From the NCBI GenBank assembly GCA_003963005.1, contig RXJW01000031.1, forward strand, positions 1 through 61,448: a DNA stretch of 61,448 nucleotides. The letters run 5' to 3'. The DNA comes from Burkholderiales bacterium. Lineage in GTDB: Bacteria > Pseudomonadota > Gammaproteobacteria > Burkholderiales > Burkholderiaceae_C. Below are positions 1 to 8,223 of the stretch, piece after piece. Numbering within the stretch: the first letter of the stretch is position 1; each line of letters opens with the position of its first letter. The notes below the pieces were generated by a model. The model did no database searches. It saw nothing but the letters and a program-made list of their open reading frames with translations, and was not told the origin of the DNA. Both the position numbers and the translations under genes were made by a program.

Positions 1-59
1 TCAGCCCCAGGCAGTATGAAGAGCGCTGGGTCGCGGCACAGCTCAACAAGGCCGCGTAA
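1..59 (+). CDS. C-terminal tail of an unidentified gene (partial)
   Basis: An open frame enters from the left edge and ends at a TAA at 57-59. It encodes about 18 residues ending QYEERWVAAQLNKAA, an ordinary-looking helical tail. Too little is present to name a product, and the frame could be chance. Confidence 0.3.
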   Translation, partial: SPRQYEERWVAAQLNKAA

Positions 60-104
60 CAAGGATGCTAAGAGCTACGGGATTCAGGGGCAAGGTCATA
101 GTGC

Positions 105-752
105 TCAAGAGGCCGGCTGGCATGACGCGCCGAGGGTATCGACGATCAAGCCAGCGCGGCCAGCCTTGTGAAACACCATCCGACCTTGCCACGACAGCTT
201 CGCACCGCCGTAGATCTCAGCGCCGTCTTCATCGGCTTCGCAGATCGTGCCCTTGGTTTCAATGACCCACTCGTCCCGCGCTTGCCAGAGGGGGTCGCTG
301 GCGTGCCACGCACCGTCGCACGCAGGCGCGCCGAGCACGCGCGCCAATCGAGGGTCCAGGTTCTCGGCATGGATGACCATCGACGCAATCTCGTGCTCGG
401 CCCAGTTGTCGAACATCTCATCAACGCTGTCGAAGAATGCTTTGTTGTCGAAGGTTTCGGCCAGCGCGAATCTACAGGCGCTGACCACCTGGTTGACCTC
501 TTCGGTTCCTAACCCCTGGAGCAGTTCGCTAGCGCGATTTGCTCCAGACACGGGGTCAAGCACGATGACGTCTGCATCGTCGAGGCAGAAGCGATGCGCC
601 GGATCCCTGGCCTCCAGAAGTAACGCCGCATAGGTGGCATATCCAAGAAGAGCCGCGTTGATCTCGCCGAGATGCGATCGCGTCACGCGCAGACCGCGCG
701 CAAGAAGTTCCTGGGAGGCAGCGTAGCTGGCGCTGCGAACACATTCAGACAT
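105..752 (-). CDS. Hypothetical protein, 215 aa, glyoxalase-superfamily-like N-terminus
   Basis: The ATG at 752 has an AAGGAG ribosome site six bases upstream; a GTG one codon earlier is too close to that site. Residues about 15-45 (ARGLRVTRSHLGEINAALLG then YATYAALL) resemble the short helical module found at the start of proteins labelled glyoxalase superfamily, in which a gene-length module of unknown role carries a conserved GY-x-(T/W)-x-AL pattern. The remainder is acidic, lacks a signal peptide or membrane segment, and shows no catalytic motif I recognise. It lies beside a recombinase-like gene on the same strand, so it is probably accessory DNA. Function unknown. Confidence 0.65.
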   Translation of the reverse strand: MSECVRSASYAASQELLARGLRVTRSHLGEINAALLGYATYAALLLEARDPAHRFCLDDADVIVLDPVSGANRASELLQGLGTEEVNQVVSACRFALAETFDNKAFFDSVDEMFDNWAEHEIASMVIHAENLDPRLARVLGAPACDGAWHASDPLWQARDEWVIETKGTICEADEDGAEIYGGAKLSWQGRMVFHKAGRAGLIVDTLGASCQPAS

Positions 753-903
753 CACAAGCTCCTTTACTCGAGCGCTGGACGTTTTGTCGCCTCGAGCGCG
801 GTGAGCGTTGTGCCTGAGGTGATGAGAAGAACAGTCGATGCCGGTTTCAAGCCGTCCAGAGCTTTGGCGGGCGCCGCAGTCATGATACTGCGCTGCACAC
901 GAC

Positions 904-1866
904 TCATGAAGCGCCGATGCTCGCGGCCATCTTGCTGAGTAGGTCGGCTGTCACCCGTTGACCCCCGACCTGGCGCGGCAGGGTAAGGCGCGTTGTCCTC
1001 TGGCGAGTAGCGGTCTGCCGTTCAATGGCTCCAAGGTAGTCGCCCGCGTCCACGCCGGCGAGTTGGGCATGGGTTTCACGAATTGCTCTCGTGCTCAGGC
1101 GGTAGCCTTCCGCGTGTTCAGTCTGCGCGTCGGTCCACTCCCTCAACAGGCGCCACGCAGCCCCGGCTGATAAAGGCGTCTCAGAGCCCAACCGAACGAT
1201 CAACGCCGCTTCGCGGGCCAGTCGTCCAGCGCGCGCTACGCGCAGCCCCGCATAGTGGGTCAGGTGCTTGACGGCGACTGCGGGCATCACTACCTCCTCG
1301 GCGCGCCACTCGGTGCGCAGCACGCCGCTGCCGTCGGCCGCAAGCACCAAATCGCGACCCTTGAGCTGTGCGATTTCTTTCGGGCGGAAGCCGCCCCAAA
1401 AGGCCAGGCCAACCACGCAACGGGACCTGCTCTCGTCCTCGCCATCGCCGTCGCCCGGATCCAGCAAGAACTCCACCAACCCCGGGGGCATGCGGAAGGC
1501 CTCACTTTGATCAAAGCCATCGCAGCGCTGGCTACCGATACTGGGCACCCACCGCAGCCAGCCCTGAGTCCAGCAAAACCTGAGAAACGCCCTGGTGAGC
1601 CTCGCTGCCTGAAGGGCGCTTGAGGGCTTCAGTGCTTCCTTGCGCCGGGTGCCAGTGATTGGCCTACAGCGAGGCAGATCAGCCAAGTAGCCCAACCAGT
1701 GCGGCTCAGTGATCGACTGAACGTCGCGGATGCCAGCAGCATCGAGGTGCTCGATGAACCTCTTCGCCTCGCCGCCATAGGCTGTGCGAGCGGCCGCGCT
1801 CAAGTGGGCGCCGGCATCAAGCCATCTGTTCGCCGCATAGAGGATCGATGTCCGCTCTTCGCTCAT
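904..1866 (-). CDS. Tyrosine-recombinase-like protein lacking the catalytic tyrosine
   Basis: This 320-aa protein has the layout of a tyrosine recombinase: an N-terminal SAM-like helical domain (about 1-110) and a C-terminal catalytic-like domain. The first catalytic arginine is evident (R161 in GGFRPKEIAQL), and a lysine (K200) falls in the beta-hairpin region. The box II motif, normally H-x-x-R, reads RLSTRAIRETH, keeping R263 but not the leading histidine. No tyrosine lies about 30 residues downstream where the nucleophile should be; that stretch is rich in Arg, Thr and Gln. It is therefore probably not a working recombinase, and may be a DNA-binding derivative. The ATG at 1866 has no ribosome site, because a perfect palindrome occupies the upstream bases. 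Confidence 0.65.
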   Translation of the reverse strand: MSEERTSILYAANRWLDAGAHLSAAARTAYGGEAKRFIEHLDAAGIRDVQSITEPHWLGYLADLPRCRPITGTRRKEALKPSSALQAARLTRAFLRFCWTQGWLRWVPSIGSQRCDGFDQSEAFRMPPGLVEFLLDPGDGDGEDESRSRCVVGLAFWGGFRPKEIAQLKGRDLVLAADGSGVLRTEWRAEEVVMPAVAVKHLTHYAGLRVARAGRLAREAALIVRLGSETPLSAGAAWRLLREWTDAQTEHAEGYRLSTRAIRETHAQLAGVDAGDYLGAIERQTATRQRTTRLTLPRQVGGQRVTADLLSKMAASIGAS

Positions 1867-1869
1867 GCG

Positions 1870-1887
1870 AAATTATGTACATAATTT
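1870..1887. promoter_or_regulatory. 18-bp perfect palindrome between divergent genes
   Basis: AAATTATGTACATAATTT is a perfect 18-bp palindrome in an otherwise GC-rich region. It begins three bases upstream of the start codon of the recombinase-like gene and ends 45 bases before the methyltransferase start. This is a good position for an operator controlling both genes. The binding protein is not known. Confidence 0.5.
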
Positions 1888-1932
1888 TTGTTGCACGGGT
1901 AAGATCGCCGCAAACTCAAGTCAACGCCGATC

Positions 1933-3273
1933 ATGCGCAACCCACCCGAGCGATATCTCCAGACGCTGCGCGAGCACTTCGCTCAAGCCCCGCAGTGGTT
2001 CAACTCGGGCAGCAACAGTGAACAGGTGGCGTTTAAGCCCGCCACCGGCGCAGCGCTCACCACCTACCAGGACGGTAAGGACACAGCATTCCAGCGCTGG
2101 TTCCACTTCAAGGAAGCCTTCTCCCCCGAGTTCGTCAGTGCGGCGATCGCCTCACTGGGCTACCGGCCTACGCACGTATGTGACCCATTCGGAGGCTCTG
2201 GTACGAGCGCCATCACCTCGCAGCTGCTGTCGATCAACGCGACCACGGTCGAAGTGAACCCGTTCCTTGCGGACGTGATCAAGGCCAAGGTTAGCCCTCT
2301 GACGGCTGAGAAGCTGTTGTCCGCAGCGGCCGACTTTCACGCGGGACTGCAGGACACGCCGGCCGACCTGTCGCGCCTGGCCCACCTGCCGGCGACATTC
2401 ATCGAGGGCGAAGGAAAGGACCGATGGATCTTTCCGCATGATGTGGCCTGTCGGATTTCGCAGTACCTCGCCTGCATCGACGCAATGCAGGATGCCGATG
2501 TCCAGAGGTATTTCCGCGTCGCGCTGGGCGCCGTGCTCATCGACTGCAGCAACGTGTATGTCAATGGCAAAGGGCGGCGGTACCGCGGCGCCTGGCAATC
2601 GAACCAGCCAACCGCAGAGAAGCTCGACTTGCTTTTCAGCCAGCAGTTCAACACCTCCTTCGAGGACGTTCTGCGGTTTGAGCGCCGGCCTCGTTCGCGC
2701 GTTACGGTGATCAATGGCGATTCACGCACAGCGCTTCAGCAGGTGGATCAACAGGCCGACTTGATAGTTTTTTCGCCGCCCTACCCCAACTCCTTCGACT
2801 ACACTGACATCTACAACGTCGAGTTGTGGGTGCTGGGCTACATCGGCTCGTCGGCCGACAACCTCACGCTGCGCAACCAGACGCTGCGTTCCCACGTGCA
2901 GATCCGCCGGGCGTATGACGGGCCCGCAACGACGTCGAGCACGCTCAATGCTGTGCTGGACGCCTTGGCCAGTCGCCGCGAGTCGCTTTGGGACGCAACG
3001 ATTCCTGAGATGGTCGGAGCGTACTTCCGCGATCTGGAGCTGGTGCTTGAACAGAGCCACCGCCTGCTGGCACAGACGGGCCGCGTCATGATGGTGGTTG
3101 GCGACTCCCGCTATGCCGACGTGCGCATCGAGGTCGCCACCATCCTGGCAGAGCTGGCACGAGGGATGGGCTTCGGCCGCGTTTCAACGCGTGAGGTGCG
3201 CCAGATGCGCGCCAGCGCCCAGCAAGGCGGCAGCTTCCAACTGGCCGAAAGCATCGTCGAACTCACGCTTTGA
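1933..3273 (+). CDS. Site-specific DNA methyltransferase (N4/N6 amino type)
   Basis: The 446-aa protein has the S-adenosylmethionine motif CDPFGGSGTSA at residues 83-93 and the amino-methyltransferase catalytic motif SPPY (with IVF before it) near residue 281. SPPY is typical of N4-cytosine and some N6-adenine enzymes. The order is cofactor motif first and catalytic motif second with about 190 residues between, whereas most SPPY enzymes have SPPY near the N-terminus and DPFxGSG near the C-terminus. The gene faces a PD-(D/E)XK-like gene whose end overlaps its own by 11 bp, so the pair may be a restriction-modification or related defence unit. The modified sequence cannot be predicted. Confidence 0.82.
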   Translation: MRNPPERYLQTLREHFAQAPQWFNSGSNSEQVAFKPATGAALTTYQDGKDTAFQRWFHFKEAFSPEFVSAAIASLGYRPTHVCDPFGGSGTSAITSQLLSINATTVEVNPFLADVIKAKVSPLTAEKLLSAAADFHAGLQDTPADLSRLAHLPATFIEGEGKDRWIFPHDVACRISQYLACIDAMQDADVQRYFRVALGAVLIDCSNVYVNGKGRRYRGAWQSNQPTAEKLDLLFSQQFNTSFEDVLRFERRPRSRVTVINGDSRTALQQVDQQADLIVFSPPYPNSFDYTDIYNVELWVLGYIGSSADNLTLRNQTLRSHVQIRRAYDGPATTSSTLNAVLDALASRRESLWDATIPEMVGAYFRDLELVLEQSHRLLAQTGRVMMVVGDSRYADVRIEVATILAELARGMGFGRVSTREVRQMRASAQQGGSFQLAESIVELTL

Positions 3274-4357
3274 CCGGCGGCGTTCCGGATGGCATCAGCG
3301 GATACCGGTCCGCTCTGTGTTCCTCGTGTGAGGCGGTGATCCAGTAGCGGCTGGCCTTCACGTTGTAGGGTGCGGCGGCATGCTGGATCGCCTGCTCGAT
3401 CTGCGGCTTCTTCCCGGCACAGAAATCGTAGACACACAGGTATGCAGCGTCTAGGCGCTCGTCATCGCGGTATGCGGCGGTTTGGGCCACGCCGGACTGT
3501 GCCCAGTCGATATTCGATTTCAGGCTGATGCGCGTGGCTCTCACGGTCCCCGGCCTCGGGGTCCGGAAGTCTCGCGTCACCTTCAGCTCCAGAACGGCAC
3601 TCGCATGGTCCGGCTTGATGGGAGTGACCGTGATGTCAGCCCGCCCGTGACCGATCGTCGTCTCCTTCTTGACGCGAGCGACATCCGAGAACTTCCCAAG
3701 CAAGAAGTTCCACAGGTCGTGCTGCACCACGCTTTCGGGCTCCTCGACGGTGATTCGCTGCGATCTATCCCGCCACCATTCCTCCGGCTGGCGGGCCGCA
3801 CGCTCATAGAACGCTTCCAGGCTGCGGTCCAACGCGGCCAGGTCGAGCACCACCGGCGCGTCACCAAGCTCCTTGAGAAATGGCGCGGACTTGGAGTCCA
3901 AACCCCGCGGCCATATGACCATCGAGGCTTCGCTGAGCAAGGCGACGGTCAGTGACTTGCCCAACCCAGCTTCACGGATCGCAGCCGTCATTGCGTCGGT
4001 ATCGGGCAGGCGGACGGGCTTGGCGTACCCTCCGATCTCACCGGTGCCGACCGCCAGAGTGCCGGCCAAAGGCTCAGCGTGCGAGCCGCCCAGCATCGGT
4101 TTGCTTAACCAGGCGAGCCCAACGCCGACGTCGGCGCAGTCTTCTGCATAGATAACCGCGACAGGTGCGGACAACGTTTCGCCTTTGCCTCGCAGGTGAC
4201 GGGCGTGCGCCGTCAGAGTCCTCGTCCAGGCGTCCAGGAAGGCTTCTTCTGTTCCTGCATCGGCAATCGACAGCCCAGCCGCACCGTTCTCGACGACGGC
4301 GTCCAAGGCGGCCTTCACCGCGCCACCCAACGGGTTCATGGTGCCGCCCCCCGTCAT
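3263..4357 (-). CDS. PD-(D/E)XK nuclease-like protein, possible restriction partner
   Basis: Near residues 237-260 the sequence reads GHGRADITVTP and then AVLELKV, giving D241 and E257-x-K259, the signature of a PD-(D/E)XK nuclease core. The N-terminal 200 residues (TGEIGGYAKPVRLPD, then MVIWPRGL) match no family I know. The ATG at 4357 overlaps the stop of the upstream truncated gene as ATGA, so the two were translationally coupled; an internal ATG at 4339 is an alternative start. The 3' end overlaps the convergent methyltransferase by 11 bp. Cleavage of unmethylated DNA is an inference from fold and neighbours only. Confidence 0.65.
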   Translation of the reverse strand: MTGGGTMNPLGGAVKAALDAVVENGAAGLSIADAGTEEAFLDAWTRTLTAHARHLRGKGETLSAPVAVIYAEDCADVGVGLAWLSKPMLGGSHAEPLAGTLAVGTGEIGGYAKPVRLPDTDAMTAAIREAGLGKSLTVALLSEASMVIWPRGLDSKSAPFLKELGDAPVVLDLAALDRSLEAFYERAARQPEEWWRDRSQRITVEEPESVVQHDLWNFLLGKFSDVARVKKETTIGHGRADITVTPIKPDHASAVLELKVTRDFRTPRPGTVRATRISLKSNIDWAQSGVAQTAAYRDDERLDAAYLCVYDFCAGKKPQIEQAIQHAAAPYNVKASRYWITASHEEHRADRYPLMPSGTPPVKA

Positions 4358-4448
4358 GCCGCGCCCATCGCCCGGTCGAGGTAGTCGCAGTACAGGCGCA
4401 CGCCGTCGCGCTGCGCATCAGGTCGCATCTGCCGCAGTCGATCGATCA
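4354..4448 (-). pseudogene. C-terminal remnant of the gene upstream of the nuclease
   Basis: About 31 codons read in frame to a stop at 4354-4356, ending RLYCDYLDRAMGAA. The stop overlaps the nuclease start (ATGA), showing the two were an operon. The frame runs straight into the Tn3-type end at 4449, so the transposon has removed the rest. No N-terminal half was recognised elsewhere in the window. The product is unknown; in a restriction-type operon it could have been a third subunit. Confidence 0.55.
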
Positions 4449-4486
4449 GGGGTGATCTCGGTTTCAGTGCATAGATTGGGGTTAGC
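4449..4486 (+). repeat. Left terminal repeat of a Tn3-family element
   Basis: The sequence beginning GGGGTGATCTCGGTTTCAGT has the GGGG start of Tn3-family ends and lies 144 bp upstream of the transposase, reading inward. It interrupts a small open frame. The first 16 bases recur at 13831 in the same orientation. The 38-bp length given is the usual family length, not measured here, since no partner repeat in inverted orientation was found. Confidence 0.6.
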
Positions 4487-4490
4487 GACC

Positions 4491-4504
4491 GCGGGTTAAC
4501 CCGC
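4491..4504. promoter_or_regulatory. 14-bp palindrome upstream of tnpA
   Basis: GCGGGTTAACCCGC is a perfect palindrome between the terminal repeat and the transposase start. It could be an operator for transposase expression or part of a recombination site. There is no direct evidence for either. Confidence 0.35.
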
Positions 4505-4592
4505 ATCACGTCTTTCCGTCTCGAACGTGACAGAACCGTTAGGTAGTCTCCCCTGCCAGGCCTGATCTCGCCAGGGCCGCAAGGAGACGAGA

Positions 4593-7544
4593 TTGCCCGG
4601 TTTCCACCTACGGTTCGTTGGCCGAGACGTCCTGCCCAAAAGCCTGTCGGCACGCGACGTCGAGGAATCGTTCGGCCTGAGTGCCGACGATCTGCACGAG
4701 CTCAAGCACGGCTTTCGCGGTAACGCCCGAATCGGCGCGGCCTATCAGCTGGTCATGTTGCGCGCGACGGGCCGCGCGCCGGACGCCCTCACCGGCATCC
4801 CGAAGGCTCTGCTGGCCTACATGACATCGGCGATGGGCATGAGGCCCACTGACATCGCTTCGCTGGCTTCTCTGTACAAGGACGCGCACACCAGCGGCCA
4901 GCACAAGCAGTGGGCGCGGGAGCGGGCGGGCTTCAGCATCGTCGACGAAAAGTCCCAGGCGGCCTTGCTCGAATCAATGCATCAGCTCTCCTCGACCGCG
5001 ATCTCGGTCGACGACCTGGTCAAACAAGGCGAGCTGTGGCTCTTTGCCCGGCGCAACGTGCTCCCCTCCGACCGGACGCTTAGGGACCTGGCCAGGCAAG
5101 CCTTTGCTGCTCAGGAAGCCGCTGCAATCAAGGCCATCCTCGACGGCGTACCTGCCAGCAACCGCAACACCGCCATCCGTGACCTATTCTCCAAGCGCCC
5201 AGGGCCAGGCAGCGTGACCGTCCTCGAATGGCTGCGCACGCCGCCCGGCAAGCACGGTCGTGCCACGTTGAAGGAGATCATCGAGAAGATCCAGTGCATC
5301 AAGAAGTGGGATGCCGAGCACTGGAAGCTTCAGACCATTCCCCTGACGCGTCTACGGGCCTACAGCCAGGAGGTCGTGGGTCGCGCGCCATCGGACACCA
5401 AACGCCTCAGTGAGCAGCAGCAGGCGCTGCAGCTGTGCGCGTTCATCTACATCACGCTGCTTGACCTCAACGACCTGGCGACCGACGTCGGCGGCCGTTG
5501 CGTCAACGATCTCAACCGCAAGGCCTCGGGACGAGTGATGCAAAAGCAGGCCGGCTCTGCCATCGATCTCAGGGCCGAGCGTGTGAAGCTGAAGTCCATC
5601 CTCCACGACACCAAGCTCAAGGACAAAGAAATCGTCGCCGCGCTGCGCGAGCTGCTCCCCAAGGACGAGCCTGACTTCTCCGGCACGCGTGCGTCCATGA
5701 TCCGCGAGTCGCTGGTCAACGACGACGCGCCACGCGTGACGGCGCTGCTCAACTCGCTATCCATCCTCGACATCCGTGGCGCTGAGGACGAGAAGGCAAT
5801 GCAGCAGCTCAACACCTTGCGCAGCTTGGCTGACAAAGGTGCCACGACGCTGCCCGACGACTTCGACATGTCGATGACGGACCCGTCGTGGCACAACCTT
5901 CTCGGCGATCCCGACCGCAAGAAGGCTCTGGCCGCCCTCAAGGCCTGCGCGATGAACACCATCCGCAAGGCCATCAACGGCGGCAAGCTGTGGATCGCCC
6001 ACAGCACCAAACACCAGGACAAGGAGCAGCAGTTGATCCCGCCGAAAGAGTGGGAAGCGAACTCCAAGGCGCTGATCCGCGCGCTGAGCCTCACGGATGA
6101 CCCCGACAAGTACCTCGAGCGGGTCCTGAAGAAGGTCGACGAATGCATCCGGCAGCTCTGCGAGGCCGTCAAGAACGGCCTGGTCACCATCGACAACAAG
6201 GGCGAGATGCACATCGACCCGATCCAGGCGCTGGAGGTCGAGCCCGAAGTCACCCACACGCGCGACGCCCTCTTCAACATCATCGGCGCCCGGCAGTACG
6301 CGGAGATGCTGGTCGAGATCGACGCCAAGACTGGACTGAGCGAAGCACTGCTGGGGCGCCGTGCCAAGAACCTGGACGAACTCAAGGCGCTATATGGCGC
6401 CTTGTTTGCCCACGGCACCGAGAACACTGCCAAGGGTGTCTGCGCCATGATCCCCGGCCTGCAGGTGTCTCAGATCACCAGCGCCATGCGTGCCATGGAA
6501 GCGCAGGGCCGGCTTCGTGACGCCAACAACCGCGTCATCGAGTTCCAGCAGTCCATCCCGATCGCTTCGCTCTGGGGCTCAGGCGAGAAGGCCTCGGCCG
6601 ACGCGATGACGATCGACACGTCGCGCCACCTGCACAGCGCCCGTGTGGAGCACCGGCGCAAGACGCATGGTGTTGGCATCTATGTCCACATGAGCGACAC
6701 CTGGAGCCTGTTCTACGACCAGCCCATCGTGCTCAATGACCGTCAGGCCGGCAGCGCGGTACACGGCGTCGAGGCATACAACGTCTCCCGCCGCGAGGAC
6801 CAGATCCGACTGCAGCTTCTGGCCGTTGACACCCACGGCTACACCAACGCGGCGATGAGCATCGCCAAGCTGCTCGGCTTTGACCTGTGCGTCCGGCTGC
6901 AGCGTCTGTCCGAGCGCAAGATCTACCTGCCGTGGGGCGCCCAGGTGCCCGAGGACCTGGAGCGGCTGCAGATCGGCAAGGCGTCGCTCAAGAAAATCCG
7001 TGAAGGATGGGACGGCCTGCTGCGCCTGATCGCCTCCATCCGCCAGGGCAAGCTGACCGCGCGCGATGCGCTCGCCCGTCTTGGCAGCGCCGCCAAGGGA
7101 GACCCGGTGCACGCGGCCGCCGACGAACTGGGGAAGCTGCTGCGCACCATCTTCCTGTGCGACTACTTCACCAATCCTGACTTCCGGCGGGAGATGCACG
7201 CTCTGCTCAACCGGGGTGAGTCTGTCCACTTCCTGCAGCGCGCGGTTTATCACGGCAGGGTCGGCGTCACCCGTGCCCGGCGCAGCGACGAACTCATGGC
7301 CATCTCGGGCGCGCACACGCTCCTCACCAACGTGGTCATCGCCTGGAACACGATGAAGATGCAGGAAGTGGTCGACTTTTGGCGGATGAAGAAGCACCCC
7401 ATCGAGGACAACTGGATCAGGCGCATGGGGCCCGTGCATTTCGAGCACATCAACTTCCGCGGGATCATTTCGTTCAACTTCGACGCCTTCGAGGACACGC
7501 TGCTGAACAAGCAGTCCAAGAAGCGCGCCCACGCCGCTGCTTGA
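4593..7544 (+). CDS. tnpA: Tn3-family transposase TnpA
   Basis: The 983-aa protein carries out replicative transposition of the surrounding element. The DDE residues are all present: D670 (SADAMTID), D746 (DTHGYTN) and E876 (NRGESVHFLQRA). Their spacings of 76 and 130 residues agree with those I recall for Tn3 TnpA. The length is within the family's 950-1010 range. Translation starts at a TTG at 4593 with AAGGAGA five bases upstream. The terminal repeat at 4449 looks closer to the IS1071 group than to Tn21, but this is by eye. No resolvase of the serine type is present; the tyrosine recombinase at 12244-13221 could serve as cointegrate resolution enzyme. The frame is intact, so the enzyme may be active. 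Confidence 0.96.
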   Translation: MPGFHLRFVGRDVLPKSLSARDVEESFGLSADDLHELKHGFRGNARIGAAYQLVMLRATGRAPDALTGIPKALLAYMTSAMGMRPTDIASLASLYKDAHTSGQHKQWARERAGFSIVDEKSQAALLESMHQLSSTAISVDDLVKQGELWLFARRNVLPSDRTLRDLARQAFAAQEAAAIKAILDGVPASNRNTAIRDLFSKRPGPGSVTVLEWLRTPPGKHGRATLKEIIEKIQCIKKWDAEHWKLQTIPLTRLRAYSQEVVGRAPSDTKRLSEQQQALQLCAFIYITLLDLNDLATDVGGRCVNDLNRKASGRVMQKQAGSAIDLRAERVKLKSILHDTKLKDKEIVAALRELLPKDEPDFSGTRASMIRESLVNDDAPRVTALLNSLSILDIRGAEDEKAMQQLNTLRSLADKGATTLPDDFDMSMTDPSWHNLLGDPDRKKALAALKACAMNTIRKAINGGKLWIAHSTKHQDKEQQLIPPKEWEANSKALIRALSLTDDPDKYLERVLKKVDECIRQLCEAVKNGLVTIDNKGEMHIDPIQALEVEPEVTHTRDALFNIIGARQYAEMLVEIDAKTGLSEALLGRRAKNLDELKALYGALFAHGTENTAKGVCAMIPGLQVSQITSAMRAMEAQGRLRDANNRVIEFQQSIPIASLWGSGEKASADAMTIDTSRHLHSARVEHRRKTHGVGIYVHMSDTWSLFYDQPIVLNDRQAGSAVHGVEAYNVSRREDQIRLQLLAVDTHGYTNAAMSIAKLLGFDLCVRLQRLSERKIYLPWGAQVPEDLERLQIGKASLKKIREGWDGLLRLIASIRQGKLTARDALARLGSAAKGDPVHAAADELGKLLRTIFLCDYFTNPDFRREMHALLNRGESVHFLQRAVYHGRVGVTRARRSDELMAISGAHTLLTNVVIAWNTMKMQEVVDFWRMKKHPIEDNWIRRMGPVHFEHINFRGIISFNFDAFEDTLLNKQSKKRAHAAA

Positions 7545-7557
7545 TGACGGTTCGCCC

Positions 7558-8034
7558 ATGCAACACGCCACGGTGACATCCAGCCTGACCCAACAGGCGT
7601 TTGACTTCTTCTTCTGGTTCTCTCGGTTCGAGGCGGCCTTGAAGGAGGATGGCTACTTGAAGAACGAGCAACCCAACTCGGTGGCCCTGCCAGGGTGGGA
7701 CCAGTTTGTTGCGAAGTGGGCACCGCATTACCATCCCTCGGCGCACGCCACCCTGCTGATCTCGCTGGCACCAGCGCGGCAGATGGTGGGCGCCAACAAG
7801 AGCCTCACCTGGGGCGCTACGCCCGTGGCGCCAGGCGCCTCGCAGCTGGCGACGGTCGTTGCGATGCTCAAGACGGTCCGCAACAACCTCTTCCACGGCG
7901 GGAAGCACGGCTCAGCCGATTGGGACAACCCGAAGCGCACCGGCGAACTGCTGGACGCTGCTCGTCCCATCCTGGACGAATTGGCCGAGTTGGCCGGTCC
8001 TGGCTTTGCATCCGACTTTCAGCAGATCTACTGA
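7558..8034 (+). CDS. HEPN-like small protein with R-x4-H motif
   Basis: This 158-aa alpha-helical protein starts 13 bp after tnpA on the same strand. It contains VRNNLFHGG, giving R108-x4-H113, the catalytic signature of HEPN ribonucleases, preceded by a helix rich in Leu, Val and Ala as in that fold. The N-terminus (QQAFDFFFWFSRFEAAL) resembles the first helix of HEPN/Apea-like proteins. HEPN proteins are often toxins or RNA-cutting effectors of defence systems. No nucleotidyltransferase antitoxin lies beside it. The close spacing to tnpA suggests shared transcription and transposon cargo status. RNase activity is inference. Confidence 0.6.
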   Translation: MQHATVTSSLTQQAFDFFFWFSRFEAALKEDGYLKNEQPNSVALPGWDQFVAKWAPHYHPSAHATLLISLAPARQMVGANKSLTWGATPVAPGASQLATVVAMLKTVRNNLFHGGKHGSADWDNPKRTGELLDAARPILDELAELAGPGFASDFQQIY

Positions 8035-8223
8035 TATTCAGCGGGTTCGCCGTCAGCTGGACCACGCGGCGGTTGGCGCGCTTTGAGCCCGCGGACTTCT
8101 TGAAGCACCAGATCTCGTGTTGGCGCGCTGCTGCAGCAGGCGGTCGCGTTAGCGGCGATCATCGCGTGGCGCGCTCCGGAAATGGAGCGCAGCAGTTCAT
8201 GCAGCAATCCCAGGGAGGGCTTG

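Larger units (their letters stand above)
4449..7544 (+). mobile_element. Tn3-family transposon (minimal extent; right end not found)
   Basis: The left end at 4449 and an intact transposase define a Tn3-family element. The cargo probably extends rightward through the HEPN, TcmP, DUF5131, SprT and RES/Xre genes to the recombinase at 12244-13221, but I could not find a right end of the form CCGAGATCACCCC on this strand. The flank at 4444-4448 and the flank of the 13831 repeat do not match as a 5-bp target duplication, so the present arrangement is not a single clean insertion. Confidence 0.55.
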
